Below, piece after piece: positions 1 through 8,296 of a DNA stretch of 37,067 bases. The stretch spans positions 1-37,067 of the forward strand of contig NZ_JAFMTR010000091.1 in the NCBI RefSeq assembly GCF_018682675.1, given 5' to 3'. The DNA comes from Sphingopyxis soli. GTDB taxonomy: Bacteria; Pseudomonadota; Alphaproteobacteria; Sphingomonadales; Sphingomonadaceae. Under the pieces are notes generated by a model, which worked only from the letters and a program-made list of their open reading frames with translations, did not search any database and was not told the origin of the DNA. Numbering within the stretch: position 1 is the stretch's first letter; each line of letters starts with the position of its first letter. The translations under genes were made by a program, and so were the position numbers.

Positions 1-59
1 TCGCTTCCATCCAGCTCGCATCAATCAGGATTTGGTTGCGGCATAATGAGTCGGTGACC
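1..59 (+). mobile_element. 3' end of an IS5-family (IS427-like) insertion sequence
   Basis: In frame 3 of the plus strand, bases 3-62 encode the transposase C-terminus ASIQLASIRIWLRHNESVT followed by TAG. This matches the C-terminus of the complete IS at 3021-3860 (ASVHLASIRIWLRHKESVA) with a few substitutions, so it is a related but different element. The IS ends in GGTGACC, followed by the target dinucleotide TA at 60-61. The transposase stop codon TAG is made by the target TA plus the next base, so the element carries no stop of its own. Bases 1-62 are the exact reverse complement of 37006-37067. Confidence 0.85.
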
Positions 60-927
60 TAGGGTCACTTTTCCTCTTTATTTTTAATAAAGATCTTAAA
101 ACTGGAGACCAATGCAAAACAGATGCATAAGCGTAGTGGAATACATCATGAAATCTATAATCATCTTCTCTAATTATATTGTCGGTTAGCCGATCGCCTA
201 TATTGAAATCGGAAAATCTCTGCATTACAAAATATGATTTTCCATCTTCTTTAATTTTTTCGAAAATATGAATTTTCAACTTCCGTGGGAATCTTTCATA
301 GCAGGGAATATCATGCTCAAAATACGGAGCATTTTCATATTCGATCTTCTCCGGCCAACGAGAAGATATTTTAGCTATATTGGATTCCACAACATCACAG
401 AACTGCGCGCCACTCTGGTTAACAATGACCAGAAACTTCTCAAAGATCTTTGTCAGTTGCGAAAGAATAGCGGCCTTTGAGTAGGAATCTTCAAAATCCC
501 GGACCAAAACGCCAACCTCTCCGGCGAGCTCTTCTAACTCTTCCTGATAATTCTCATCCGGCTCATAGCTGACATACCCGTCATCTTGATCGAAATCTGT
601 GCATTGCACTTGACGATTGGGCTTTGTGACGGGTCGGTTGATCTTGACCGCAACTGGCCTAACTACATCATCCAAATCTATCTCAACGGCCGTACTGAAC
701 GCCGCGATATACCACATCAGGTCGCCGAGCTCTTCGATAACTCTTTGATGATAGGTACGGAAAGCTATGTCGTCGCGCTGCTTCTTTTTTACCTCGCTTA
801 AGACACTGCCCGCTTCGCCGAACAATCCAAGCAAGGCGAAGCGAGGCCTAGTTTTGCTTGGCTCGCGATTGGATTTCTCCGCAATCTTTTGGTATTCCGA
901 GATTGTTAATTTCGGATGATAGCTCAT
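25..927 (-). CDS. MazG-like nucleotide pyrophosphohydrolase family protein, 3' end truncated by IS
   Basis: The 300-residue frame has an N-terminal MazG-like all-alpha domain (about residues 28-90): GLFGEAGSVLSEV (E38, E45) and EELGDLMWY (E66, D69) supply the acidic metal-binding residues of NTP pyrophosphohydrolases. The second half has FHDVFHYAYASVLHWSPVLRS (about 258-278), a stretch I recall from longer MazG-like proteins that continue well past this point, but I cannot verify that here. The frame enters the IS at base 59, so the last 11-12 residues (RSPTHYAATKS) are read from IS DNA and the native C-terminus is missing. The gene and its flanks are clearly richer in A+T than the rest of the window, with A/T-ending codons, which suggests horizontal acquisition. 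Proteins of this type either clean nucleotide pools or occur in defence regions; the specific role here is unknown. Confidence 0.75.
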   Translation of the reverse strand: MSYHPKLTISEYQKIAEKSNREPSKTRPRFALLGLFGEAGSVLSEVKKKQRDDIAFRTYHQRVIEELGDLMWYIAAFSTAVEIDLDDVVRPVAVKINRPVTKPNRQVQCTDFDQDDGYVSYEPDENYQEELEELAGEVGVLVRDFEDSYSKAAILSQLTKIFEKFLVIVNQSGAQFCDVVESNIAKISSRWPEKIEYENAPYFEHDIPCYERFPRKLKIHIFEKIKEDGKSYFVMQRFSDFNIGDRLTDNIIREDDYRFHDVFHYAYASVLHWSPVLRSLLKIKRKSDPRSPTHYAATKS

Positions 928-986
928 TAGCAGAAGCTAGCATCTCTTAATTTTTTCCAAGAATATTTCACACACGAACAAAATCA

Positions 987-1009
987 GGCCGCAACGTCGA
1001 TTTCGCGGC
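987..1009 (-). terminator. Weak hairpin downstream of lepA
   Basis: On the minus strand GCGGC and its complement GCCGC (1005-1009 and 988-992) can pair around a 12-base loop, followed by CCTGATTTTG with a short T run. It lies about 40 bases past the lepA stop. The stem is short and the loop large, so this is only a possible terminator. Confidence 0.25.
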
Positions 1010-1045
1010 AGTCTACCTTCGTCCTTCTCAGGTCAGGCAAGCGGA

Positions 1046-2869
1046 TCAGGCATCATCCCCCATCCGCAGCGCGGCAATGAACGCCTCCTGCGGGATGTTG
1101 ACGTTGCCATACTCCCGCATCCGCTTCTTGCCCTCTTTCTGCTTTTCGAGGAGCTTCTTCTTGCGGGTTGCGTCGCCGCCGTAGCATTTGGCGGTCACGT
1201 CCTTGCGCAGCGCGGCGATGGTCTCGCGCGCGATCACCTTGCCGCCGATCGCGGCCTGGATCGGGATCTTGAACATGTGGCGCGGGATCAGGTCCTTGAG
1301 CCGCTCGCACATGCCGCGGCCGCGGCTTTCGGCGCTGCCGCGGTGGACGATCATGCTCAGCGCGTCGACCGGCTCGTTGTTGACGAGGATGCTCATCTTG
1401 ACGAGGTCGCCGGCGCGGTGGCCGATCTGGTGATAGTCGAACGACGCATAGCCGCGGCTGATGCTCTTCAGCCGGTCGTAGAAGTCGAACACCACCTCGT
1501 TGAGCGGCAGTTCGTAGGTGATCTGCGCGCGGCCGCCGACATAGGTCAGGTTCTTCTGGATGCCGCGGCGGTCCTGGCAGAGTTTCAGGATCGCGCCGAG
1601 ATAGTCGTCGGGGACATAGATCACCGCCTCGATCCACGGCTCCTCGATCTCGTCGATGCGGTTGGGGTCGGGCATGTCGGCGGGGTTGTGCAGCTCCATC
1701 TCGGTCGGGCCGCCCTCCTTCGACCGGGTGAGCTTCAGCTTGTACACGACCGACGGCGCCGTGGTGATCAGGTCGAGGTCATATTCGCGGGTCAGCCGCT
1801 CCTGGATGATCTCGAGGTGGAGGAGGCCGAGGAAGCCGCAGCGGAAGCCGAAGCCCAATGCCGCGCTCGTCTCCATCTCGAAGCTGAACGACGCGTCGTT
1901 GAGACGGAGCTTCTGGATGCTTTCGCGCAGCTTCTCGAAATCGTTCGCGTCGGTCGGGAACAGGCCGCAGAAGACGACCGGCTGGACCTCCTTGAACCCC
2001 GGCAGCGGCGCCGCGGCGGGCTTTTTCGCATCGGTCACCGTGTCGCCGACGCGCGCCTGCGCGACGTCCTTGATCTGCGCGGTGATGAAGCCGATCTCGC
2101 CGGGGCCGATCTCGGTCAGCTCCTCGCGCTTCGGCGTGAAGCAGCCGACGCGGTCGATCAGGTGGGTGGTGCCCGCCTGCATGAACTTGATCTGCTGGCC
2201 TTTTTTCAGCACGCCATCGACGACGCGGACGAGGATCACGACGCCGAGATAGGGGTCGTACCAGCTGTCGACGAGCATCGCGACGAGCGGCGCGGTCGCG
2301 TCGCCCTTCGGCGGCGGGATCTTCGCGACGATCGCCTCGAGGCATTCTTCGATCCCGATCCCCGACTTCGCCGAGGCGAGCACCGCCTCGTCGGCGGGCA
2401 GGCCGATGATGTCCTCGATCTCGGCCTTCACCTTGTCGACGTCGGCCGCGGGCAGGTCGATCTTGTTGATCACCGGCACGATCTCATGGTCGTGCTCGAT
2501 CGACTGATAGACGTTCGCCAGCGTCTGCGCCTCGACCCCCTGCGCGGCGTCGACGACGAGTAGCGCGCCCTCGCACGCCGCGAGCGAGCGCGACACTTCA
2601 TAGGCGAAGTCGACGTGGCCGGGCGTGTCCATCAGGTTCAGCTCATAGGTTTCGCCGTCCTTCGCGGTATATTTCAGGCGCACCGTCTGCGCCTTGATCG
2701 TGATCCCGCGCTCCTTCTCTATGTCCATGTTATCAAGGACTTGCGCCGACATCTCGCGCGCGGAGAGCCCGCCGGTGAACTGGATCAACCGGTCGGCGAG
2801 CGTGGATTTCCCGTGATCGATGTGCGCGATGATCGAAAAATTGCGGATATGCGAGAGAGGCGTGGTCAT
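1046..2869 (-). CDS. lepA: Elongation factor 4 (LepA) GTPase
   Basis: The 607-residue protein is full length for LepA/EF4, the ribosome-associated translational GTPase that promotes back-translocation and is usually dispensable in rich conditions. Visible G motifs are AHIDHGKST (15-23), DTPGH (81-85) and NKID (135-138), followed by the EF-G-like domains II, III and V and the LepA-specific C-terminal domain ending [20 protein letters not shown]. The ATG at 2869 begins the conserved [20 protein letters not shown]. The gene stands alone between the MazG-like gene and an IS. Only 150 bases lie between its start and the IS, and I see no clear promoter in them. Confidence 0.98.
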   Translation of the reverse strand: MTTPLSHIRNFSIIAHIDHGKSTLADRLIQFTGGLSAREMSAQVLDNMDIEKERGITIKAQTVRLKYTAKDGETYELNLMDTPGHVDFAYEVSRSLAACEGALLVVDAAQGVEAQTLANVYQSIEHDHEIVPVINKIDLPAADVDKVKAEIEDIIGLPADEAVLASAKSGIGIEECLEAIVAKIPPPKGDATAPLVAMLVDSWYDPYLGVVILVRVVDGVLKKGQQIKFMQAGTTHLIDRVGCFTPKREELTEIGPGEIGFITAQIKDVAQARVGDTVTDAKKPAAAPLPGFKEVQPVVFCGLFPTDANDFEKLRESIQKLRLNDASFSFEMETSAALGFGFRCGFLGLLHLEIIQERLTREYDLDLITTAPSVVYKLKLTRSKEGGPTEMELHNPADMPDPNRIDEIEEPWIEAVIYVPDDYLGAILKLCQDRRGIQKNLTYVGGRAQITYELPLNEVVFDFYDRLKSISRGYASFDYHQIGHRAGDLVKMSILVNNEPVDALSMIVHRGSAESRGRGMCERLKDLIPRHMFKIPIQAAIGGKVIARETIAALRKDVTAKCYGGDATRKKKLLEKQKEGKKRMREYGNVNIPQEAFIAALRMGDDA

Positions 2870-3017
2870 GCCCGGCGCCCTAGCAGGCGAAAGCCGCGCT
2901 GTCAGCAGGGAGTGGACGGCACCGCGCGGGCGGCGGGGCGGCCGATCGGACGAGACAAAGAGCCAGAGCGAAAGGCTGGCATCGCGGGATCATGCAAGAA
3001 AGAGGTTTGTGCGGACC

Positions 3018-3446
3018 CTAGGCCACCGACTCCTTATGTCGCAGCCAGATTCTGATTGAGGCGAGGTGGACGGAGGCCAGGAAGTTGTCGTCGCGTTTGT
3101 CGTATCGCGTAGCCACTGCCCGGAAGTGTTGGAGTTTGTTGAAGAAGCGTTCGATGAGGTTGCGGCATCGATAGAGGAGCAGGCTGAACGCCGGTCGCCG
3201 GACGCGCCGGGGCATGGGCGGAATATTGGCGAACGCGCCTTTATCGGCGATGGCGGCGCGCCGCTTGTCGGCATCATAGGCGCGGTTGGCGAGCAGAACG
3301 GAACCGGACGTCAGGCTGTCGAGCATGAGATACGCGCTGCGCCCGTCATAGGCCTGGCCTTCACTCAGAACCAAATGGATCGGCAAGCCATTGGCATCGA
3401 CCATGGCGTGTATTTTGGTCGTCAGGCCGCCGCGCGAGCGACCCAT
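3018..3446 (-). CDS. IS transposase second frame (OrfB), DDE catalytic domain
   Basis: The 142-residue frame begins MGRSRGGLTTKIHAMVD and contains the second catalytic Asp (ANRAYDADK) and the Glu region (NLIERFFNKLQHFRAVATRYDK), so with OrfA it completes the DDE triad. It is normally made as an OrfA-OrfB fusion by -1 slippage at the A7 run (3465-3471) about 20 bases upstream of the ATG given here. Its stop codon TAG (3020-3018) consists of target-site TA plus a flanking G, so the element relies on the insertion site for termination. The fusion would be about 256 residues, normal for the group, if the OrfA nonsense codon is bypassed. Confidence 0.8.
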   Translation of the reverse strand: MGRSRGGLTTKIHAMVDANGLPIHLVLSEGQAYDGRSAYLMLDSLTSGSVLLANRAYDADKRRAAIADKGAFANIPPMPRRVRRPAFSLLLYRCRNLIERFFNKLQHFRAVATRYDKRDDNFLASVHLASIRIWLRHKESVA

Positions 3447-3860
3447 GCAACGGGATCGGCCATCTTTTTTTGGGCGTTGGCGCCATGCTGGCGGACACGG
3501 ATCGACGAGCTATCGATCATCTGGATGTCGCCTGCATAAGCTTCTGAAACAGCATCCAATATCCGCTTCCACACCCCAGCCCGCCGCCAGCGGTTGAAGC
3601 GGTTCACACAGGTCGTGTGCGGCCCGTAGCGCGACGGAATCTCCGCCCATGGCGCCCCCGTCCGCAGCCGCCAGAATATCCCGTTCAATACTCGCCGGTC
3701 ATCAACCCGCTTCACCCCTCGAACCTTCGTCGGCAGCAAAGGCTGGATCACAGATCACTCAAAATCCGTCAGATCAAAACGCGCCATCAACGTCTCCCTT
3801 CCGCGAAACACTGAATCAGATACTCAACCAATAGGGAATCCTGTTTATGGGTATGTGACC
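3021..3860 (-). mobile_element. Complete 840-bp IS5-family (IS427-like) insertion sequence
   Basis: The ends are imperfect inverted repeats: GGCCACCGACTCC on the left and, read inward, GGTCACATACCCA on the right. The target duplication is TA (3019-3020 and 3861-3862). Length, TA target and a two-frame DDE transposase with an A7 slippery run match the IS427-like group of the IS5 family. The right end lies exactly in the TAG stop codon of the neighbouring gene at 3860-4264, and the IS terminal base rebuilds that TAG. The element is related to, but diverged from, the IS fragments at both ends of the window. Confidence 0.88.
3422..3787 (-). pseudogene. IS transposase first frame (OrfA) with premature TGA
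   Basis: The expected ATG is at 3787 and starts MARFDLTDFE; codon 11 is then TGA (3757-3755) where related transposases have Trp (FEWSVIQPLLP). This is one G-to-A change from TGG. Translation could restart at the GTG at 3751 (VIQPLLPTKVRGVKR), which would lose the first 12 residues. The frame carries the N-terminal helical region and the first catalytic Asp (QMIDSSS). It runs into an A-rich run (plus-strand T7 at 3465-3471) that reads A AAA AAG in frame, the classical -1 slippery heptamer, which joins it to OrfB. Whether the restart product is active cannot be judged. Confidence 0.8.
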
Positions 3861-4264
3861 TAACGCCCCTCCCAAAAGTCGAACACCGCCTGTTGCTGCT
3901 CGCGGATGAAGCGCGCCGCGGCGGCGCCTTCCCATGGTCCGTCATAACCGAGGAGCAGCGCGGTACCGCCGACCCACCAGCCCTGCCCCGGCAGCCGGTC
4001 GCTCTCGCGCACCACCAGCACGGCGAGGTCCGGCTCGCCGTCGAGCGCGCAGAGCCGGTCGACCTCTTCGAGGGTGCGGCAGACTGCGCGCATCCTGGGG
4101 CGCGTAAAGCGGAAACCGAGATCGCCGAGCAGTTCGGAATAGCTGACGCTGCGCCCTTCGCGCGCGGCGCTGGTCAGGATCGCGCGGATGCGCGGCGCAT
4201 CGGCGAGCGCGCTGGCGGCGGCGGCGCTGTCGCTGTCGCCTAGGCTCCGGTCTTTGGCGGCCAT
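3860..4264 (-). CDS. Conserved 134-residue protein of unknown function
   Basis: The frame from the ATG at 4264 encodes MAAKDRSLGDSDS... and ends FDFWEGR. The middle (GRSVSYSELLGDLGFRFTRPRMRAVCRTLEEVD, about 38-69, quoted in part) reads like a small winged-helix segment such as that of alkyltransferase-like proteins, followed by DLAVLVVRESDRLPGQGWW (about 79-97). Similar sphingomonad proteins exist, often labelled ribose-phosphate pyrophosphokinase, but none of that enzyme's motifs is present. The start overlaps the end of the DUF1295 gene by 25 bases, which implies translational coupling. The gene's stop TAG contains the TA into which the IS at 3021-3860 inserted; the coding sequence is intact. 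A much longer open frame upstream in the same phase is antisense-type shadow of the DUF1295 gene. Confidence 0.7.
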   Translation of the reverse strand: MAAKDRSLGDSDSAAAASALADAPRIRAILTSAAREGRSVSYSELLGDLGFRFTRPRMRAVCRTLEEVDRLCALDGEPDLAVLVVRESDRLPGQGWWVGGTALLLGYDGPWEGAAAARFIREQQQAVFDFWEGR

Positions 4265-5055
4265 GGGATGAAGCCCGATGTGCGCTGGACATAGTCGGCG
4301 TAGCCGGGGCGGCTCTTGTGCAGCCCGCGCTCGAGCAGCGCCTTGCCCGACCAGCGGGTAAGGGTGAAGGTGAGGAAGACCGGGCCGACGACAGTGGCGA
4401 GCGCGATGCCCCAGCCCATGTCGGCGGCAATCAGCCACAGTCCCCACCAGGTCAGCGTATCGCCGAAATAATTGGGGTGGCGCGTGTAGCGCCAGAGCCC
4501 GGTGTCGAGCACGCGGCCGCGGTTCGCGGGGTCGCGGCGGAAGGCGTTCAGTTGGGCGTCGCCGACGCTCTCGAACGCGATTCCCGCGAGCGCGGCGCCG
4601 CCGCCGACCCAGGCGAGCGCGCCGACCGGGTGCGCCCCGGCCGCGCTCGCCCAGATGCCGATCTGCGCCGGGAGGCAAGTGATGAAGAGCAGAGGCGCCT
4701 GCATCAGGAACACCATCACCAGCGCCGCGACCGGCCAACTCCAGCCGCGCTGTTTCGTCACCCCGCCCAATATCTTCGCATAGCGAGGATCTTCGCCATG
4801 TGCGCGCCAGCGCAGGAAAAGATGGATTGCGAGCCGGAACCCCCAGAGCGTCGTCAGACCGAGCAGCCATTGGCCGTGCGGTTCCGCGATCCCGGCCTGC
4901 GACGCGCTGCCCCACGCGAGCAGCACCATCCCGAACGCCCAGAAGGCGTCGATGAACGAGACGTCGCGGATCGCGACGGCGATGCCCCACAGGATCAGGA
5001 TCGCCGCGAGCAGCCCGGCGAAATTGAGTGCGAGCAGCGTCAGCGCTTGGCTCAT
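4240..5055 (-). CDS. DUF1295 (steroid 5-alpha reductase-like) membrane protein
   Basis: The 271-residue polytopic inner-membrane protein has about seven hydrophobic segments, beginning with LTLLALNFAGLLAAILILWG. The C-terminal half carries the DUF1295 signature: GDAQLNAFRRDPANRGRVLD and LWRYTRHPNYFGDTLTWWGLW (about 184-204; longest quoted pieces trimmed), then ALLERGLHKSRPGYADYVQRTSGF. This fold is shared with steroid 5-alpha reductases and isoprenylcysteine methyltransferases; the HPNYF region binds the cofactor in those relatives. The substrate is unknown. It is the middle gene of a minus-strand trio: 12 bases after the acyltransferase and overlapping the 134-residue protein by 25 bases. 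The association with an acyltransferase hints at lipid metabolism, by inference only. Confidence 0.88.
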   Translation of the reverse strand: MSQALTLLALNFAGLLAAILILWGIAVAIRDVSFIDAFWAFGMVLLAWGSASQAGIAEPHGQWLLGLTTLWGFRLAIHLFLRWRAHGEDPRYAKILGGVTKQRGWSWPVAALVMVFLMQAPLLFITCLPAQIGIWASAAGAHPVGALAWVGGGAALAGIAFESVGDAQLNAFRRDPANRGRVLDTGLWRYTRHPNYFGDTLTWWGLWLIAADMGWGIALATVVGPVFLTFTLTRWSGKALLERGLHKSRPGYADYVQRTSGFIPWPPKTGA

Positions 5056-5067
5056 TCGGTGCGCTCC

Positions 5068-5685
5068 TTATGCCTCGTCGATTCCCAATATATCGTCGAT
5101 CGAACGCACCGCGCGTTCGGGGAATTTCGGGATACAGCTTTTATAAACGTCGAACACCTTCATCATGTCGGCGCGGAAATCGCCCGTCGGCCAGATCAGC
5201 GGGCCCAGCCCGCCGGTCTTGGTGCCATAGTCCATCAGCCCGACGACCAGCGGCACCTTGGCCGCCATCGCGATCTGGTAAAAGCCGGTGCGCCATTTCT
5301 TCGCCTTGCCGCGCGTCCCCTCGGGCGCGACGGTCAGCATGAATTCGGTGCGGCGCGCGAATTCGTCGGCCATCTGCTGGACGACATTGCTGGCATGGCG
5401 GCGGTCGACGGGCACGCCCCCCATCTGTTTCATGAAGCCGCCGATCGGCCATTTGAACAGCGAGAGCTTGCCCATGAAATGCGGCCGCACGCCAAGGTCG
5501 GCGGTGAGCCCCAGATAGTTGACGAAATCCCAGTTGCTGGTGTGCGGCGCGGCGATGATGATGAAGCGGCGCGGCTCGGGCACCTCGCCGACCGCCTTCC
5601 AGCCGCGCAGCCGGTAGAGCAGCAGCAACAGGCGCCGCACGGCACGCGCCACCAGTCCCGGCGGATCGTCTTCGATGCTCGTCAA
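5068..5685 (-). CDS. 1-acylglycerol-3-phosphate acyltransferase-like protein
   Basis: The protein has the PlsC/LPLAT fold: catalytic HTSNWD (an HX4D-type motif), GGVPVDRR and VAPEGTRGKAKKWRTGFYQIA, the acceptor-binding block. I chose the TTG at 5685 (205 residues, LTSIEDDPPGLVARAVRR) because GGGAGAG sits about 7 bases upstream and because ATG starts further up would run into the leader of the divergent M20 gene. The family transfers acyl chains to lysophospholipids at the inner membrane; lysophosphatidate as substrate is likely but unproven. It heads the operon with the DUF1295 gene (12-base gap). A second, distinct PlsC-like gene is at 12893-13780. Confidence 0.85.
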   Translation of the reverse strand: MTSIEDDPPGLVARAVRRLLLLLYRLRGWKAVGEVPEPRRFIIIAAPHTSNWDFVNYLGLTADLGVRPHFMGKLSLFKWPIGGFMKQMGGVPVDRRHASNVVQQMADEFARRTEFMLTVAPEGTRGKAKKWRTGFYQIAMAAKVPLVVGLMDYGTKTGGLGPLIWPTGDFRADMMKVFDVYKSCIPKFPERAVRSIDDILGIDEA

Positions 5686-5791
5686 ACTTCTCTCCCTGCC
5701 CCGCACTTGCGCGAAAGCCGCGCCCCGCGCAAGCGGCTTGCAGGCGGCCGCGCTTTCTGCTCCCTTCGCACCATCAGGGGAGACGCGCCGC

Positions 5792-7204
5792 ATGAAAACG
5801 CTGACCATATTGCTGACCGCCATGCTGCTGGTCGCGGCACCTGCCGCCGCGCAGGAGAAGCAGCCGCGCCCCGACCAGATCGCCTTCCGCGAGATCTACA
5901 AGGAGCTTGTCGAAACCAACACGACGCTGTCGTCGGGGAGCTGCACCCTTGCCGCGCAGCGGATGCTCAAACGCTTTCAGGCGGCGGAGTTTCCGGGCGA
6001 CCAGCTCATCCTGTTCGTGGAGGACGGGCACCGCGAGGAAGGCGGGCTTGTCGTCGTCTATCCGGGCACCAACCCGAAGGCGAAGGCGATCCTGCTCGTC
6101 GCGCACATCGACGTCGTCGAGGCGAAGCGCGAGGATTGGGAGCGCGATCCCTTCACGCTGATCGAGGAGGACGGCTATTTCTATGGCCGCGGCACGTTGG
6201 ACGACAAGGCGCAGGCCGCTGTGTGGGTCGACACGCTGCTGCGTTTCAAGAAAGAGGGCTACAAGCCGAAGCGCACCGTGAAGCTGGCGCTGACCTGCGG
6301 CGAGGAGACCAATGGCGCGTTCAACGGGGTGGAGTGGCTCGCCGCGAACAAGCGCGACCTGATCGACGCCGAATTCGCACTCAACGAAGGCGGCGGCGGC
6401 GACAGCGACGGGAAAGGCAAGGTACTGGGCCAGTCGGTGCAGGTCGGCGAAAAGACCTTCGCCAACTTCCGCCTCGAAACACGCAACCCCGGCGGGCACA
6501 GCTCGGTGCCGGTGCGCGACAATGCGATCTATCAGCTCGCGCGGGCGCTGACGAAGATCGACGAGCATGAATTTCCGGTCGAGATGACCGACACGACGCG
6601 GCGCTTCTTTGCCGAGGCCGGCGCGGCGCGCGGCGACAGGGTCGGCGCGGCGATGGTCGCGCTGGCCAAGAACCCCGCGGACAAGGCGGCCGAAGCGGTG
6701 GTCAACACTGACCGCTTCCTGCACGGCAATATCCGCACGACCTGCGTCGCGACCTTGCTCGACGGCGGCCATGCCCCGAATGCGCTGCCGCAGCGCGCCG
6801 GGGCGAACGTCAACTGCCGCATCTTCCCCGGCCACAGCATTGAAAGCATCCGCGACGAGCTGGCGACGGTGATCGGCGACCCGGGCGTGACGATCACGCA
6901 GCTGCCGCCGAAGCGCCCCACCCCACCGCAGCCGCCGCTCGACCCGAAGATCATCGGCCCGATGGAAAAGCTGGTCGCCCGGTACTGGCCGGGGCTGAAG
7001 GTCATCCCGTCGATGGCGAACGGCTATACCGACGCGACCTTCCTCGGCGCCGCGGGCATTCCGACCTATGGCATCCCCGGCATCTGGGGCGACCCCGACG
7101 GCAATGGCGCCCACGGGCTCAACGAGCGGATCGAAGTGAAGTCGCTCTATGTCGGGCGCGACTTCATGTTCGATCTGGTGAAGGCTTACGCGGGCAAGCC
7201 CTAA
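5792..7204 (+). CDS. Secreted M20-family zinc peptidase
   Basis: The 470-residue protein starts at the ATG at 5792, with AGGGGAGA about 7 bases upstream. Residues 1-20 (MKTLTILLTAMLLVAAPAAA) are a Sec signal peptide ending AAA-QEK, so the enzyme should be periplasmic. M20 metal and catalytic motifs are in order: VAHIDVV (H105, D107), YGRGTLDDK (D137), CGEETNG (E171/E172) and NEGGGG (E199), followed by the lid/dimerisation domain with NPGGHSS and a final metal site near GAHGLNE. The family includes dipeptidases, carboxypeptidases and aminoacylases; the substrate is not predictable here. The stop codon interlocks with that of fpr on the other strand (CTAA at 7201-7204). Confidence 0.92.
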   Translation: MKTLTILLTAMLLVAAPAAAQEKQPRPDQIAFREIYKELVETNTTLSSGSCTLAAQRMLKRFQAAEFPGDQLILFVEDGHREEGGLVVVYPGTNPKAKAILLVAHIDVVEAKREDWERDPFTLIEEDGYFYGRGTLDDKAQAAVWVDTLLRFKKEGYKPKRTVKLALTCGEETNGAFNGVEWLAANKRDLIDAEFALNEGGGGDSDGKGKVLGQSVQVGEKTFANFRLETRNPGGHSSVPVRDNAIYQLARALTKIDEHEFPVEMTDTTRRFFAEAGAARGDRVGAAMVALAKNPADKAAEAVVNTDRFLHGNIRTTCVATLLDGGHAPNALPQRAGANVNCRIFPGHSIESIRDELATVIGDPGVTITQLPPKRPTPPQPPLDPKIIGPMEKLVARYWPGLKVIPSMANGYTDATFLGAAGIPTYGIPGIWGDPDGNGAHGLNERIEVKSLYVGRDFMFDLVKAYAGKP

Positions 7205-8022
7205 CCCACGAAAGCGCGTTCGATCACGAAGTCGCCGGGCGCGGCGTTCGATCCTTCCTTGAAGCCCAGCGCCGCGAACCGCGCCTGCAGGTCGCGGATC
7301 ATCGCCATGCTGCCGCACATCATGATGCGGTCGCTTGCCGGGTCGAAATGATGCGGGCCGGTCAACGGCGGGCCGAACAGCCGGGCATTGTCGATCAGCG
7401 TGTCGATACGGCCCTCGTTGCGGAAGGGCTGGCGCGTCACGGTCGGCAGATAGTGGAACTGCAGCAACGCCTGATCCTGCACCAGCGGGTCGCCCGCGAG
7501 CTGGCTTTCGAGCTCTTCGCGGAAGGCGAGGTCGCTGACCTGCCGCACGCAATGGACCAGCACGATCTGGCTGAAACGCTCGTAAATGTCGGGATCGCGC
7601 GCGAGGCTGAGGAAGGGCGCGAGGCCGGTGCCGGTCGAGAGCAGGAAGAGCCGCTTGCCGGGCAGCAGCGCATCGGCGACGAGCGTGCCGGTCGGCTTGC
7701 GGCCGAGATAGACGGGGTCGCCGGGCCGGATCTTCTGCAGCCGCGAGGTCAGCGGGCCGTCGGGCACCTTGATCGACAGGAATTCGAGCTCGTCCGACCA
7801 GGCGGGGCTGGCGATCGAATAGGCGCGCAGCAAGGGCCGCCCCTCGCCGCCCGGCAGGCCGATCATCACGAATTCGCCCGAACGGAACCGGAAGCTCGCC
7901 GGGCGACTGATCGAGAAGCTGAACAGATGGTCGTTCCAGTGCCGGACGCGCAGCACCTCCTCGACGGTCAGCGCGGCGGAGGGGGCCAGCTTGGCGGCGG
8001 CGGCGATACGGTCACTCATCAC
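7201..8022 (-). CDS. fpr: Ferredoxin--NADP+ reductase
   Basis: The 273-residue protein has the plant-type FNR architecture: FAD-binding RPLLRAYSIASP and GPLTSRLQKIRPGD in the first half, then NADP-binding LSTGTGLAPFLSLARDPDIY, MMCGSMAMIRDL and the short C-terminal tail ERAFVG typical of bacterial Fpr. It moves electrons between NADPH and ferredoxin or flavodoxin, supporting Fe-S biogenesis, haem cleavage and oxidative-stress repair. The ATG at 8022 gives MMSDRIAAAAKLAP. Its start overlaps the end of a small upstream frame (8012-8251) by 11 bases. A Fur-like palindrome lies further upstream (8297-8319), which would suit iron-dependent expression. Confidence 0.93.
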   Translation of the reverse strand: MMSDRIAAAAKLAPSAALTVEEVLRVRHWNDHLFSFSISRPASFRFRSGEFVMIGLPGGEGRPLLRAYSIASPAWSDELEFLSIKVPDGPLTSRLQKIRPGDPVYLGRKPTGTLVADALLPGKRLFLLSTGTGLAPFLSLARDPDIYERFSQIVLVHCVRQVSDLAFREELESQLAGDPLVQDQALLQFHYLPTVTRQPFRNEGRIDTLIDNARLFGPPLTGPHHFDPASDRIMMCGSMAMIRDLQARFAALGFKEGSNAAPGDFVIERAFVG

Positions 8023-8251
8023 TTGAACTTTCCTGACAGGTCATGGCACCGGCCGCGAGGACCGGCATGTCGAACCCCGCCGCGATCGATCGGCGGGTCG
8101 TGGTTGCGATCGCCTTGGCGATCGGGCCGACGCTGTCACCGTCGGCGAGCAGCGCGCGTGTCGTGCGTGCCCTGGCACCTTCCCCAAGCGAAAAATCGAC
8201 CCGGAGTCCAAGCAGAATTGCTTCATCCTCTGAAATCCGGAGGCATGGCAT
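8012..8251 (-). CDS. Small uncharacterised ORF upstream of fpr
   Basis: This 79-residue frame (MPCLRISEDEAILLGLRVDF...) overlaps the fpr start by 11 bases and could be translationally coupled to it. From about codon 17 on, codon third positions are GC-rich as in neighbouring genes. The first 15 codons are not (ATT, TCA, GAT, GAA, GCA), so the true start may be later or the frame may be spurious. I recognise no family. Two cysteines (C3 and one in MTCQES) are present but no metal motif. If it is not a gene, the 418 bases 8023-8440 between fpr and the TIR gene are noncoding apart from the Fur-like palindrome. Confidence 0.35.
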   Translation of the reverse strand: MPCLRISEDEAILLGLRVDFSLGEGARARTTRALLADGDSVGPIAKAIATTTRRSIAAGFDMPVLAAGAMTCQESSSDE

Positions 8252-8296
8252 CGGCCCGAACGCATGTGCCGGGCCGCGCCGTGAGCGGGCCTATAG

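Noticed and set aside
1277..2563. A 428-residue open frame antisense to lepA
   Set aside because: It is a shadow of the GC-rich lepA codons; the translation is low-complexity Arg/Asp/Leu text without any family motif.
4318..6570. A 750-residue plus-strand open frame
   Set aside because: It runs antisense through DUF1295 and acyltransferase genes and out of frame through the M20 gene; both strands have well-supported genes there.
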